From the NCBI GenBank assembly GCA_900544545.1, contig UQVY01000015.1, forward strand, positions 1-38,452: DNA of 38,452 nucleotides, given 5' to 3'. Each line of letters begins with the position of its first letter. Position 1 is the first letter of the stretch. The position numbers were made by a program, and so were the translations under genes. Of this stretch, positions 6,524 to 14,452 are shown in pieces. The DNA is from an uncultured Eubacteriales bacterium (GTDB lineage: Bacteria > Bacillota > Clostridia > Christensenellales > CAG-314). The notes below the pieces were generated by a model. That model was not told where the DNA came from and did not search any database. It saw only the letters and a list, made by a program, of their open reading frames with translations.

Positions 6524-9500
6524 TTATCCGATTACGGTCAGGCGGAAGAATCCGGTTTCGCCGTTAACGCTCCATTCCTTGGAATTTTCGGAAGAAAGAC
6601 TTTCGTTGAAGCTCATTTCGTCGGTAAGCGTGTCGGCTTTGATGCCTTCCGCGTATTTATCGAGGACTTCGAGGAGCTTTCCGTCCGCCTTATATTCCAC
6701 GCGGATGTGGTCGGTAACGTTGAAACCGCTTTCCTTTCTTCCCGTCTGGATTTTGGAGACGACCTCTCTCATAAAGCCTTCGCCGATAAGCTCGTCGGTC
6801 AGCGTTACGTCGAGAACGACCGTAACTCCCTTGTCGCTCGCGGCGACGAAGCCTTCCTTATCCTTCACGGAGATAAGCAGATCCTCTTCGGAAAGCTCTA
6901 CTTCGCGTCCGTCGAGTTCGAAAACGTAGGGTTTTCCGGCTCTTACGGTATCGACGACGGCAGCCGCGTCGCATTCGGAGAGGAAGGTTTTGATTTTTCC
7001 GAGGAGCGGTCCGTATTTGGGTCCGACCGTTCTCATCTGCGGTTTAAGCTCGTAGGAAAGGAAAGCCGAGCCGTCTTTTACGAAGCGGCAGTCCTTTACG
7101 TTAAGCTCCTCCTTCACGACCGAAACGTAGCTTTCGGGAAGCTCGCGGAATTTGTCGGTCAGAACGAACATAGCCGAAAGGGGCTGTCTGTTTTTCATAT
7201 TACCGGCGTTTCTCGCGGAGCGGCCCAGAACCACGACGTCGATGACGTTATCCATATCGGCTTCGAGCTTCGCGTCGATACGGCTTTCGTCGCATTCGGG
7301 GAATCTGCACAGATGAACGGATACGGGAGCGTCTTTACGGAAGGTACGGACGAGGTTCCCGTAGATTTCTTCGGTTATGAAGGGAACGTAGGGAGCCGCA
7401 ACGAGACAGAGCTTGGTCAGAACTTCGTAAAGCGTACAGTAAGCGGCGATTTTATCGTCGGTCATATCGCTTCCCCAGTATCTTTCGCGGCAGCGGCGGA
7501 CGTACCAGTTGGAAAGCTCGTCGGTAAACTGCTCGATGGCTCTGCTCGTGTTGGTGATATCGTACTTTTCGAGGCCTTCGTCCACGGTTTTTATGAGAGT
7601 GTTGAGCTTACTGAGAATCCACTCGTCCATAACGGTAAGCTTTGCGTCCCCGAGAGAATAAGCCGTCGGATCGAATTTGTCTATATCGGCGTAAAGCACG
7701 AAGAAAGCGTAGGTGTTCCAGAGCGTACTGAGGAATTTCTGCGCCTCGGAAACGGCGTCCGCGTGGAATCTCGTGGGAATCCACGGCGCGCCCGCGGTAT
7801 AGAAGTACCAACGGACGGCGTCCGCCCCCTGAACGTCGAGTACGCTCCAGGGATCGACGACGTTGCCCTTATGCTTACTCATCTTGATTCCGTTCTTGTC
7901 GTTGACGTGGCCTAAAACTATACAGTTCCTGAACGGAGCCTTATCGAAAAGCAAGGTCGAGATTACGAGAAGGACGTAAAACCAGCCTCTCGTCTGATCG
8001 ACGGCTTCGCTTATGAAATCGGCGGGGAAATTGGCCTCGAATAAGTCTTTGTTTTCGAAGGGATAGTGATGCTGAGCGAAGGGCATGGAGCCGCTGTCGT
8101 ACCAGCAGTCCATAACCTCGGGCGTTCTTCTCATCGTTCCTCCGCATTCGCAGCCGAAGGTTACTTCGTCTATATACGGACGATGAAGCTCGATATTCTC
8201 GTCGCAGCCCGAAAGCTCGTGAAGCTCCTTTCTGCTTCCGACGACGTGAGTTTTTCCGCACTTGTCGCAAACCCAGACAGGTACGGGAGTACCCCAGTAT
8301 CTTTCTCTCGAGAACCCCCAGTCGATAAGATTGTCGATGAAGTTGCCCATTCTTCCGGTCTTTATGGTATCGGGCATCCAGTTTACGGAGGCGTTGTTTC
8401 TCGCGACTCTCTCCCTCGCCTCGGTAACTTTAATGAACCAGGATTTACGCGCGTAATAAAGCAAGGGCGTATCGCATCTCCAGCAGAAGGGATAGCTATG
8501 CTCGTACATCTGTTCCTTGAAGAGGAGTCCTCTTTCTTTGAGGTCGCGGAGAATAATCTTGTCCCCGTCTTTACAGAACTTTCCTTCGAGTTCGCCCGTA
8601 CCTTCGGCGAAGCAGCCCTTTTCGTTTACCATCTGAAGGAAGGGAAGTCCGTATTCTCTTCCGACGGCGGCGTCGTCCGCGCCGAAAGCCGGAGCTATAT
8701 GAACGATACCCGTACCGTCGGTAAGCGTAACGTATTCCGCGCAGGTCACGAAATAAGCCTTTTCCTTCCCCTTATGATAAGGATAAAGCGGCTCGTATTC
8801 GGTATATTCGTATTCCTTTCCCTTTTTCGAGGAAATACGCTCGTAGGTTCCTTCCTCGAAGAGCGAAGGAATCAATGCGTCCGCAAGAATATAATTCTCT
8901 TCTCCGCACCTGATTTCGGTATAATCTTCGTTTGCGTTTATAGCGAGAGCGACGTTCGAAGGAAGCGTCCAGGGCGTCGTCGTCCAGGCAAGGAAGAACG
9001 TGTTTTCCCTCGACGGAATACGGAATTTCACGAAAGCGGACTTTTCCTTGACGTCCTTATAACCCTGAGCGACCTCGTGGCTCGAAAGAGCCGTTCCGCA
9101 CCTCGGACAATAGGGAACTATCTTGTGTCCTTTATAAATAAGTCCCTGCTTATCGATCTCTTTAAGGCTCCACCATACCGACTCGATATAGTCGTTGTCG
9201 TAGGTTATATAGGGATGCTCCATATCCACCCAGTATCCTACTCTGTCGGACATCTTCTCCCATTCGCCCTTGTATTTCCAGACCGATTCCTTGCACTTGT
9301 TTATAAACGGCTCGATACCGTATTTCTCTATCTGATCCTTTCCGTTGATTCCGAGAAGCTTTTCGACCTCCAGTTCCACGGGCAGTCCGTGAGTATCCCA
9401 GCCCGCTTTTCTTAAAACGGAATATCCTTTCATTATCTTATAGCGCGGAATGATATCCTTCATTACTCTCGTAAGGATATGACCGATATGCGGTTTTCCG

Positions 9501-9652
9501 TTTGCGGTCGGCGGTCCGTCGTAAAACGTAAAGACGGGCTTGCCCTTCGTATCTTCGTTTGTTTTTTCGAAAACCTTCTCTTCCTTCCAGTATTCGAGGA
9601 CCTTTTTCTCCCTTTCGGTGAAATTGAGTCCCGTATCAACCTTTTTGTACAT
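6524..9652 (-). CDS. ileS: Isoleucyl-tRNA synthetase
   Basis: A class I synthetase of 1042 residues that charges tRNA-Ile. The HIGH signature is at residues 55-58 (GKPHIGHIL). The CP1 editing domain shows LAWTTTPWTLPSN, and the second signature reads KMSKHKGN. The overall sequence (GKPVFTFYDGPPTANGKPHI, AGWDTHGLPVELEVEK) resembles the longer type-2 bacterial IleRS rather than the E. coli type, a form often linked with low mupirocin sensitivity. The leader is only about 75 nt, too short for a T-box. An AGGAG site precedes the ATG. Confidence 0.97.
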   Translation of the reverse strand: MYKKVDTGLNFTEREKKVLEYWKEEKVFEKTNEDTKGKPVFTFYDGPPTANGKPHIGHILTRVMKDIIPRYKIMKGYSVLRKAGWDTHGLPVELEVEKLLGINGKDQIEKYGIEPFINKCKESVWKYKGEWEKMSDRVGYWVDMEHPYITYDNDYIESVWWSLKEIDKQGLIYKGHKIVPYCPRCGTALSSHEVAQGYKDVKEKSAFVKFRIPSRENTFFLAWTTTPWTLPSNVALAINANEDYTEIRCGEENYILADALIPSLFEEGTYERISSKKGKEYEYTEYEPLYPYHKGKEKAYFVTCAEYVTLTDGTGIVHIAPAFGADDAAVGREYGLPFLQMVNEKGCFAEGTGELEGKFCKDGDKIILRDLKERGLLFKEQMYEHSYPFCWRCDTPLLYYARKSWFIKVTEARERVARNNASVNWMPDTIKTGRMGNFIDNLIDWGFSRERYWGTPVPVWVCDKCGKTHVVGSRKELHELSGCDENIELHRPYIDEVTFGCECGGTMRRTPEVMDCWYDSGSMPFAQHHYPFENKDLFEANFPADFISEAVDQTRGWFYVLLVISTLLFDKAPFRNCIVLGHVNDKNGIKMSKHKGNVVDPWSVLDVQGADAVRWYFYTAGAPWIPTRFHADAVSEAQKFLSTLWNTYAFFVLYADIDKFDPTAYSLGDAKLTVMDEWILSKLNTLIKTVDEGLEKYDITNTSRAIEQFTDELSNWYVRRCRERYWGSDMTDDKIAAYCTLYEVLTKLCLVAAPYVPFITEEIYGNLVRTFRKDAPVSVHLCRFPECDESRIDAKLEADMDNVIDVVVLGRSARNAGNMKNRQPLSAMFVLTDKFRELPESYVSVVKEELNVKDCRFVKDGSAFLSYELKPQMRTVGPKYGPLLGKIKTFLSECDAAAVVDTVRAGKPYVFELDGREVELSEEDLLISVKDKEGFVAASDKGVTVVLDVTLTDELIGEGFMREVVSKIQTGRKESGFNVTDHIRVEYKADGKLLEVLDKYAEGIKADTLTDEMSFNESLSSENSKEWSVNGETGFFRLTVIG

Positions 9653-9732
9653 AAATATTCTGTCGCTCCTTTGCCGCGCCGCGGTTTCTTCCGGCCGCGC
9701 GAGTCATTTTGCGTTTTTTGTCCGATTTTCCG

Positions 9733-9761
9733 ATTATAGCAGAATTTTTCCCTTTTGTAAA
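9733..9761 (-). promoter_or_regulatory. Promoter of ileS
   Basis: On the minus strand TTTACA (9756-9761), a 17-bp spacer and TATAAT (9733-9738). Confidence 0.85.
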
Positions 9762-9778
9762 GCGTTTTAAGCTTCCGC

Positions 9779-10213
9779 CTATTGCAGAGTCGCGTCCGTC
9801 GCCACGGCTTTCATTTCGTTATTGAACACTCCGACGATGTTGATGATCGGAAGATTGTAGGGCGGAACGGAAGCGTTTGCCGTTACGGTCGAAACGAGCG
9901 CTCTGAGATACGGATAAAGGGTCGTCGCCGCCATATCCGCGAGAAGCTTCCTGAGCATAGGGCTCGTATCCCAGTCGTTCATATCGAAAATTCCCGAAAC
10001 CGCCGCCGAAAGAGTAAACGGTACGGGTTCTCCTCTGTCGGCAAGTTCGACTTCGAGCCTGACTATCGCCTGAGTTTCGCTGACCTTAAAGACCGTCCTC
10101 TTGAATTCCGGAATCATTTTCACGGGGACGTCGGGCTGCGGACGGAATTTCTCGTTCCTTTCGAAACAGGCTTTGTTTACGAAATAGGTCCTCATCGTTA
10201 TCTGTGGATTCAT
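9779..10213 (-). CDS. SecB-like protein-export chaperone
   Basis: A 144-residue soluble protein. The C-terminal half reads TLYPYLRALVSTVTANASVP followed by PYNLPIINI, which lines up with the SecB segment FPYARE...FPQLNLAPVNF. The middle RLEVELADRGEPVPFTLS and SGIF match the SecB beta-sheet and the EETAFLCEVQQGGIF region. SecB-fold chaperones hold unfolded proteins; classical SecB is typical of Proteobacteria, and Firmicutes carry only distant relatives. No toxin-antitoxin partner is adjacent. It follows HU after a terminator and has its own AGGAGG site; the promoter may overlap that terminator (TATAAC near 10228). Function is inferred from family only. Confidence 0.75.
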   Translation of the reverse strand: MNPQITMRTYFVNKACFERNEKFRPQPDVPVKMIPEFKRTVFKVSETQAIVRLEVELADRGEPVPFTLSAAVSGIFDMNDWDTSPMLRKLLADMAATTLYPYLRALVSTVTANASVPPYNLPIINIVGVFNNEMKAVATDATLQ

Positions 10214-10238
10214 AATCTTTCCTCCTGAGTTATAGTAT

Positions 10239-10268
10239 AAAAAACGACGGCTGCAAACGAGCAGCCGC
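10239..10268 (-). terminator. Intrinsic terminator of the HU gene
   Basis: CGGCTGC (10248-10254) pairs with GCAGCCG (10261-10267) across a six-base loop, followed by CGTTTTTT on the minus strand. Confidence 0.88.
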
Positions 10269-10362
10269 CTCGATGATCACAAATTCCGACAACCCTACGC
10301 GGAGCCGGCGGACTCACCCGTCCCGAAACCGCATAAGAATCGTCGCGCACGGAAAAAGAAAC

Positions 10363-10635
10363 TTACTTCACGCTTTCCTTAAGCTGCTTTCCTGCTTTGA
10401 ATACGGGAAGGCGGGACGAGGGTATCTCGATCTTTTCCTTGGTAGCCGGATTGATACCCGTTCTTGCCGCTCTCTCTTTGACTTCGAACGTACCGAAACC
10501 GGAAAGAACGACTTTGTCTCCGCTCTGCAAAGCGGCCGTAATTTCGGAAAGCACCGCATCGACAGCCAAAGCCGACTGCTTGTTCGTCATATCTGTTTTT
10601 TCGGCAACGGCTTTAATCAATTCTTGTCTGTTCAT
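10363..10635 (-). CDS. hup: HU family DNA-binding protein
   Basis: A 90-residue histone-like protein that bends DNA as a dimer in the nucleoid. It starts MNRQELIKAVAEKT and carries the HU signature GFGTFEVKERAARTGINP, with the beta-arm tip at NPATKEKIEIP near residues 62-72. It is transcribed alone from its own promoter and ends at a clear terminator, the normal arrangement for an abundant nucleoid protein. Confidence 0.96.
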   Translation of the reverse strand: MNRQELIKAVAEKTDMTNKQSALAVDAVLSEITAALQSGDKVVLSGFGTFEVKERAARTGINPATKEKIEIPSSRLPVFKAGKQLKESVK

Positions 10636-10688
10636 ATACTTGACCTCCGTGTCGGGCGTTAATTAACCAAACGCCTTTCTTCTAAACA

Positions 10689-10717
10689 AGAATACCATAT
10701 ACTGACGGATTAGTCAA
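10689..10717 (-). promoter_or_regulatory. Promoter of hup
   Basis: On the minus strand TTGACT (10712-10717), 17-bp spacer, TATTCT (10689-10694). Confidence 0.8.
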
Positions 10718-10810
10718 GAAATTTAAAACGATTATTCCGTTTTTCGATATATTTATACCGACTTTTTCCGTTTTCGGACTTTTTTCGCCGTAAAAGTCCT
10801 CCTCGGACGC

Positions 10811-10848
10811 AAAAAAAGAGAGGCAGCGGTCTCTTGCCGCCGCCCCTC
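10811..10848 (-). terminator. Intrinsic terminator of serC-serA
   Basis: A 12-bp GC-rich stem (10837-10848 with 10818-10829, two G-T pairs) and a seven-base loop, followed by seven T on the minus strand. Confidence 0.92.
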
Positions 10849-10896
10849 CGGACGTCAGATTGAATTAAAAACCGCTTTTGCTTTTACGCTTCGGTC

Positions 10897-12072
10897 TTAA
10901 GCTTTGCAGCAGCATTCTTTATGCGGGAAGTAAACCTTCGTAACGCCTTCGATTCCTTTAAGGAAATCCACGCAGTTATCGCAAGGCATATCGCTGAGGT
11001 TGACGAGAGCGGCTCCGTAGCCTTTCTTAACCTGAACGACGGAATTGACGATTTTCTTCATTTCGGCAAGCTTGGCTTCCACGGCTTCCTTTGCGCATTC
11101 CCTGAAGAGAACGACCATTCTTACTTTACCCTGAGCCTCGAGAGTAACTCTCGGATAGTTTACGCTGTTGACGATATTTCCGTTTTCGATATAGTCCACC
11201 ATCTGCTCCGCGGTCATAACGGCGCAGTTGTCCTCGGCTTCTTCCGTGCTTGCTCCGAGGTGAGGAATGGTTATGAGACCTTCGACTCCGAGAACTTCCG
11301 CGCTCGGGAAATCGGTGACGTATCTGTTGACCTTTCCGGAAGCGAGAGCTTCCTTTATGTCCGCGTTGTTTACGAGTTCTCCTCTCGCGCAGTTGATGAC
11401 GTTAACGCCGTCCGCCATCTTCGCAAGAGTGTTCTTATTGACGAATTCCTTGGTTTCGGGAGTAAGAGGAACGTGAACGGTGATGTAGTTGCAGCCGTCG
11501 ATGAGTTCGTCTATCGTGTCCACTCTTCTGATTTCGGGATTCATAGCCTTGGCTGCGGCTTCGGAAAGATAAGGATCGTATCCCACTACCTTCATACCGA
11601 GAGCGACCGCCGCGTTCGCGACCTTCATACCGATTGCGCCCAGTCCGTAAACCGCGAGAGTCTTGCCCGCAATTTCGGTTCCGGCGAATTTGGACTTACC
11701 CTTTTCTATCTGCTCGGCAACGGTCTTTTCGCCGTCGGTGAGGCTCTGCGCCCAGGCGATTCCCGGGATAATGCGTCTTCCGCAGAGAAGCATAGCCGTG
11801 ATGACGAGTTCCTTGACCGCGTTGGAGTTGGCTCCGGGAGCGTTGAAAACCACGATTCCTTCTTCGGCGTATCTGTCGAGAGGGATATTGTTTACGCCGG
11901 CTCCGGCTCTGCCCACGCAGAGAACCGATTCCTGCGGATTGTATTCGTGCATCTTGAAACTTCTTACCATAATTCCTACGGGCGCGGAAGCTTCGGTAAC
12001 GAGCGTATATTTGTCTTTGAGAACGGAGGAAACCGCTCCGCTTATTTCGTTAAGCCTTAAAAATTCTCTCAT
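10897..12072 (-). CDS. serA: D-3-phosphoglycerate dehydrogenase
   Basis: First enzyme of serine synthesis, oxidising 3-phosphoglycerate to 3-phosphohydroxypyruvate with NAD. The 391 residues show the NAD-binding motif VYGLGAIGMKVANA near residues 142-155, CARGELVN near 228-235 and the catalytic-histidine region TIPHLGASTEEAEDN. A short ACT-like regulatory domain ends the protein, and the tail is unusually cysteine-rich (CDNCVDF and HKECCCKA). It overlaps the serC stop by one base (TAATG), suggesting translational coupling. The tail cysteines could bind metal or respond to redox; that is speculation. Confidence 0.95.
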   Translation of the reverse strand: MREFLRLNEISGAVSSVLKDKYTLVTEASAPVGIMVRSFKMHEYNPQESVLCVGRAGAGVNNIPLDRYAEEGIVVFNAPGANSNAVKELVITAMLLCGRRIIPGIAWAQSLTDGEKTVAEQIEKGKSKFAGTEIAGKTLAVYGLGAIGMKVANAAVALGMKVVGYDPYLSEAAAKAMNPEIRRVDTIDELIDGCNYITVHVPLTPETKEFVNKNTLAKMADGVNVINCARGELVNNADIKEALASGKVNRYVTDFPSAEVLGVEGLITIPHLGASTEEAEDNCAVMTAEQMVDYIENGNIVNSVNYPRVTLEAQGKVRMVVLFRECAKEAVEAKLAEMKKIVNSVVQVKKGYGAALVNLSDMPCDNCVDFLKGIEGVTKVYFPHKECCCKA

Positions 12073-13151
12073 TATTTATTCTCAGCCTCGAACTTCTTCA
12101 TAAATTCAACGAGCTTTTCGACGCCTTCAACGGGCATCGCGTTGTAGATGCTTGCGCGCATACCGCCGACGAGCTTGTGTCCCTTAAGAGATACGAAGCC
12201 AGCCGCCTCGGCTTCCTTGACGAATTTAGCGTCCATATCGAGATCGCCGGTAACGAACGGAATATTCATTATGGAACGGTCTTCTTTGTTTACAACGTTT
12301 CTGAAAAGCTTACTGTTATCAAGGAAGTTATAGATAAGGTTAGCCTTATAAACGTCCTTTTCGTGCATAGCCTTTACGCCGCCGTTCTTCTTGAGGTATC
12401 TGAAGACGAGCATAGCCACGTAGATGGAGAAGCAGGGAGGAGTGTTGTAAAGGCTGTGTTCCTTAGCCTGCGTAGCCCATTTGAGCATAGTCGGGCAGTA
12501 AGGAAGAGTATAATCGTTGTCCACGAGGTCCTTTCTCGCGATAACGATGGTTACGCCCGCGGGAGCGATATTCTTCTGCGCGCCTGCGTAGATAACCGCG
12601 TAGTTATGAACGTCGATTTCCTGCGAAAGGATATCGGAGGACATATCCGCAACGATGGGAACGCCGTGAGTTTCGGGAACGAAATTATAGTGCGTACCGA
12701 AAATCGTGTTATTGCTGGTCATATGAACGTACGCGGCGTCCTCGCGGATGGTGAAATCCTTGGGGATATAAGTGAAGTTGGCTTCCTTGCTGCTTGACGC
12801 TTCACGGATATCGCCGTATTTTTTAGCTTCCTTATATGCCTTGGTCGCAAAGTTACCCGTCACAAGATAATCGGCTTTATTGTTCTTGCCGAGAAGGTTG
12901 AGGGGAACGGCTTCGAACTGAGTGGACGCGCCGCCCTGAACGAAAATAACGTAATAGTCGTCGCCGATGTTGAGAAGATCGCGAAGGCCCTGCTCGGCTT
13001 CTGCGGCGATGGCGGAGAACCATTTGCCTCTGTGACTCATTTCGGTAACGGACATTCCGCTGCCTTCGTAATCAAGCATTTCCGCCTGAACCTGCTTAAG
13101 AACCTCTTCCGGTAAAACGGATGGACCTGCCGAGAAATTATAAACTCTCAT
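12072..13151 (-). CDS. serC: Phosphoserine aminotransferase
   Basis: A PLP enzyme of 359 residues converting 3-phosphohydroxypyruvate and glutamate to phosphoserine and 2-oxoglutarate. It begins VYNFSAGPSVLPEEVL, and the PLP lysine lies in YAGAQKNIAPAGVTIV. The length matches the family. It is first in a two-gene operon with serA; no serB is visible nearby. The start has an AGGAG site, and the promoter lies about 100-130 bp upstream, immediately after the terminator of a non-coding RNA. Confidence 0.97.
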   Translation of the reverse strand: MRVYNFSAGPSVLPEEVLKQVQAEMLDYEGSGMSVTEMSHRGKWFSAIAAEAEQGLRDLLNIGDDYYVIFVQGGASTQFEAVPLNLLGKNNKADYLVTGNFATKAYKEAKKYGDIREASSSKEANFTYIPKDFTIREDAAYVHMTSNNTIFGTHYNFVPETHGVPIVADMSSDILSQEIDVHNYAVIYAGAQKNIAPAGVTIVIARKDLVDNDYTLPYCPTMLKWATQAKEHSLYNTPPCFSIYVAMLVFRYLKKNGGVKAMHEKDVYKANLIYNFLDNSKLFRNVVNKEDRSIMNIPFVTGDLDMDAKFVKEAEAAGFVSLKGHKLVGGMRASIYNAMPVEGVEKLVEFMKKFEAENK

Positions 13152-13250
13152 CTTAAACTCCTTTTCGTCCGATTCTTATGCGTCCGAAACGCGCGAAAAT
13201 ACGGACGTTTGATTTTTTTAATTCCGGTCGAAACGGAACCTATTTCCTAT

Positions 13251-13279
13251 ATTATACTATCGATTGACTTTTTTTGCAA
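13251..13279 (-). promoter_or_regulatory. Promoter of serC-serA
   Basis: On the minus strand TTGCAA (13274-13279), a 17-bp spacer and TATAAT (13251-13256). The -35 box is one base from the T-run of the upstream RNA terminator. Confidence 0.85.
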
Positions 13280-13280
13280 G

Positions 13281-13321
13281 AAAAAAAGCGTCCGCAGGCA
13301 TTTTAATGACATCGACGCTTT
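13281..13321 (-). terminator. Terminator of the structured RNA
   Basis: AAAGCGTC (complement of 13314-13321) pairs with GACGCTTT (complement of 13285-13292) over a 21-base loop, followed by seven T. Confidence 0.85.
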
Positions 13322-13644
13322 ATTTTAGCACAACAAAAAAGCAACTCCACTCCGATAAAGTGAAAATCGAAGAATCCCGCCAGACCGATGCGTCCGAGAT
13401 CAACCTGTAAAAAGATACAGGTGGGTAACTAGCCGATTTCTTTTGTCTTCCACCGAGAACAATAAGTTCTTTTAGCTTCATCACAGCAAGAGGCCTGACA
13501 TCATAGCCGGACATCGCTCCCTTTATTGATTTGTGGTTGACGCATAAAACGCTGTCGAGAAAGGCAGGATTCTTCCTTGCGGCTTTTATTTTGCGGAAGC
13601 GTTGGGCTTTCACGCATTATCACTGCTCACAGCTGCCGCCCGTT
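13281..13644 (-). ncRNA. Structured non-coding RNA of about 360 nt, class unknown (6S-like is one possibility)
   Basis: The unit has its own promoter (13651-13679) and terminator (13281-13321) and no convincing protein. A 97-codon frame inside has no recognisable family. The RNA can form a nested rod. AAGAATCCTGCC (complement of 13563-13574) pairs with GGCGGGATTCTT (complement of 13371-13382), ATGCGTC pairs with GACGCAT further in, and ATCAA with TTGAT inside that. It also contains an ACCTGTA/TACAGGT hairpin and an AGAAC/GTTCT hairpin. The 204-nt closed core and rod shape recall 6S RNA, which inhibits the housekeeping polymerase, but I cannot confirm its sequence signature. RNase P, tmRNA, SRP and T-box motifs were looked for and not seen. 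Confidence 0.72.
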
Positions 13645-13650
13645 ACTTTT

Positions 13651-13679
13651 ATTATATATGCAAAAACCGGATTTGTAAA
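13651..13679 (-). promoter_or_regulatory. Promoter of the structured RNA
   Basis: On the minus strand TTTACA (13674-13679), 17-bp spacer, perfect TATAAT (13651-13656); transcription should start near 13644. It is divergent from the tRNA-Glu promoter about 70 bp away. Confidence 0.85.
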
Positions 13680-13747
13680 CACAATCCGCCGTATTTTTCA
13701 GAGAAAAAACAGAAATTTTTTTATCGCATAAAACCTCCTTAAAACGC

Positions 13748-13776
13748 TTGCCAAAACGAAAAGGATTTGGTATAAT
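13748..13776 (+). promoter_or_regulatory. Promoter of tRNA-Glu
   Basis: TTGCCA (13748-13753), 17-bp spacer, TATAAT (13771-13776), about 32 bp before the mature tRNA. Confidence 0.87.
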
Positions 13777-13808
13777 AGCTGAGGATTTCGGGTTTTATCC
13801 GAAAGTAC

Positions 13809-13883
13809 GCCTCCATAGTCTAGCGGTCAGGACGCTGCCCTCTCACGGCAGAATCATGGGTTCGAGTCCCATTGGGGGTGCCA
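13809..13883 (+). tRNA. tRNA-Glu (CUC)
   Basis: Cloverleaf with anticodon stem-loop CTGCC-CTCTCAC-GGCAG, so the anticodon is CUC; T-arm ATGGG/CCCAT; discriminator G and encoded CCA. The first acceptor pair is G1-U72 instead of the usual G-C, and T4-G69 is a second wobble. Confidence 0.93.
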
Positions 13884-13891
13884 TAGTACGG

Positions 13892-13951
13892 ACACTATAT
13901 GCCGATTCTCTTCCTTGGTGTAATGGGGGAGCGCGGGATATAGTGTTTTTT
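13892..13951 (+). terminator. Long-loop terminator after tRNA-Glu
   Basis: ACACTATAT (13892-13900) pairs perfectly with ATATAGTGT (13938-13946), followed by six T. The 37-base loop is longer than in the other terminators here. Confidence 0.75.
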
Positions 13952-14132
13952 GTTGCGCAAAAAAAGCTCTCCTTCGGTAAAGCGCTATGGAAAGAGTGTA
14001 ATTTATATGTTTATATCGTTACGAACGTATAAAAACCGTTTTTTCGGGGATTTTGCTCACTCCCGACGAAATCGGTTTTTCACTCCCGCAGGTATTTTTG
14101 CGCGGCGCATTACGGAAACCCCGAGGATTGAA

Positions 14133-14363
14133 ATGAACAAAAACAACGGAAAGTCTTCCGCTCACTACGGAGTGGATATTCTCAAATATAAAGGATTCAT
14201 CGGTACGTCGCAGTACTGCGATTCCGAGAACGCCTTCTACGGCAAGACTCTCAACACGGAAAAGCCCGTGATTTATAAAGGACGGACGCCCGAAGAGCTT
14301 TACGAAAGCTTCTGCGCCGCCGTCGAATCTCATCTTACTTCTCTTTTACGGGTAAAGAAATAA
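14133..14363 (+). CDS. Solitary HicB-like small protein
   Basis: A 76-residue protein starting MNKNNGKSSAHYG with GAGG seven bases before ATG; the frame is open further upstream but that part overlaps the tRNA-Glu terminator. The core (LKYKGFIGTSQYCDSENAFY, then GKTLNT, VIYKGRTPEELYESFCAAVE) matches the N-terminal domain of HicB antitoxins. It stops after that domain, so the usual C-terminal DNA-binding part is missing. No HicA toxin frame lies next to it. It may be an orphan antitoxin remnant or a stand-alone regulator; no function is assigned. Confidence 0.7.
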   Translation: MNKNNGKSSAHYGVDILKYKGFIGTSQYCDSENAFYGKTLNTEKPVIYKGRTPEELYESFCAAVESHLTSLLRVKK

Positions 14364-14391
14364 TTCCTTTTTAACGACTTATATATCGACG

Positions 14392-14424
14392 AAAGAAAAG
14401 CCGCACTTCGAACGAAATGCGGCT
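14392..14424 (-). terminator. Terminator of the CaCA antiporter gene
   Basis: AGCCGCA (14399-14405) pairs with TGCGGCT (14418-14424); on the minus strand TTTTCTTTC follows. It may also stop the convergent HicB-like transcript. Confidence 0.8.
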
Positions 14425-14452
14425 GTTAAGCGATACTCGAAAATCGACCGAA

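Noticed and set aside
6485..7915. A 476-codon plus-strand frame opposite ileS (and similar long frames opposite serA, tnaA, ispDF and the ABC genes)
   Set aside because: These follow from codon bias of the real genes; their translations look like shuffled sequence without domains.
9653..9732. T-box riboswitch upstream of ileS
   Set aside because: The leader is only about 75 nt and lacks the T-box sequence and specifier stem.
13320..13613. A 97-codon minus-strand frame in the structured RNA region
   Set aside because: No family similarity; no convincing ribosome site; long-range complementarity and the promoter/terminator pair fit an RNA better.
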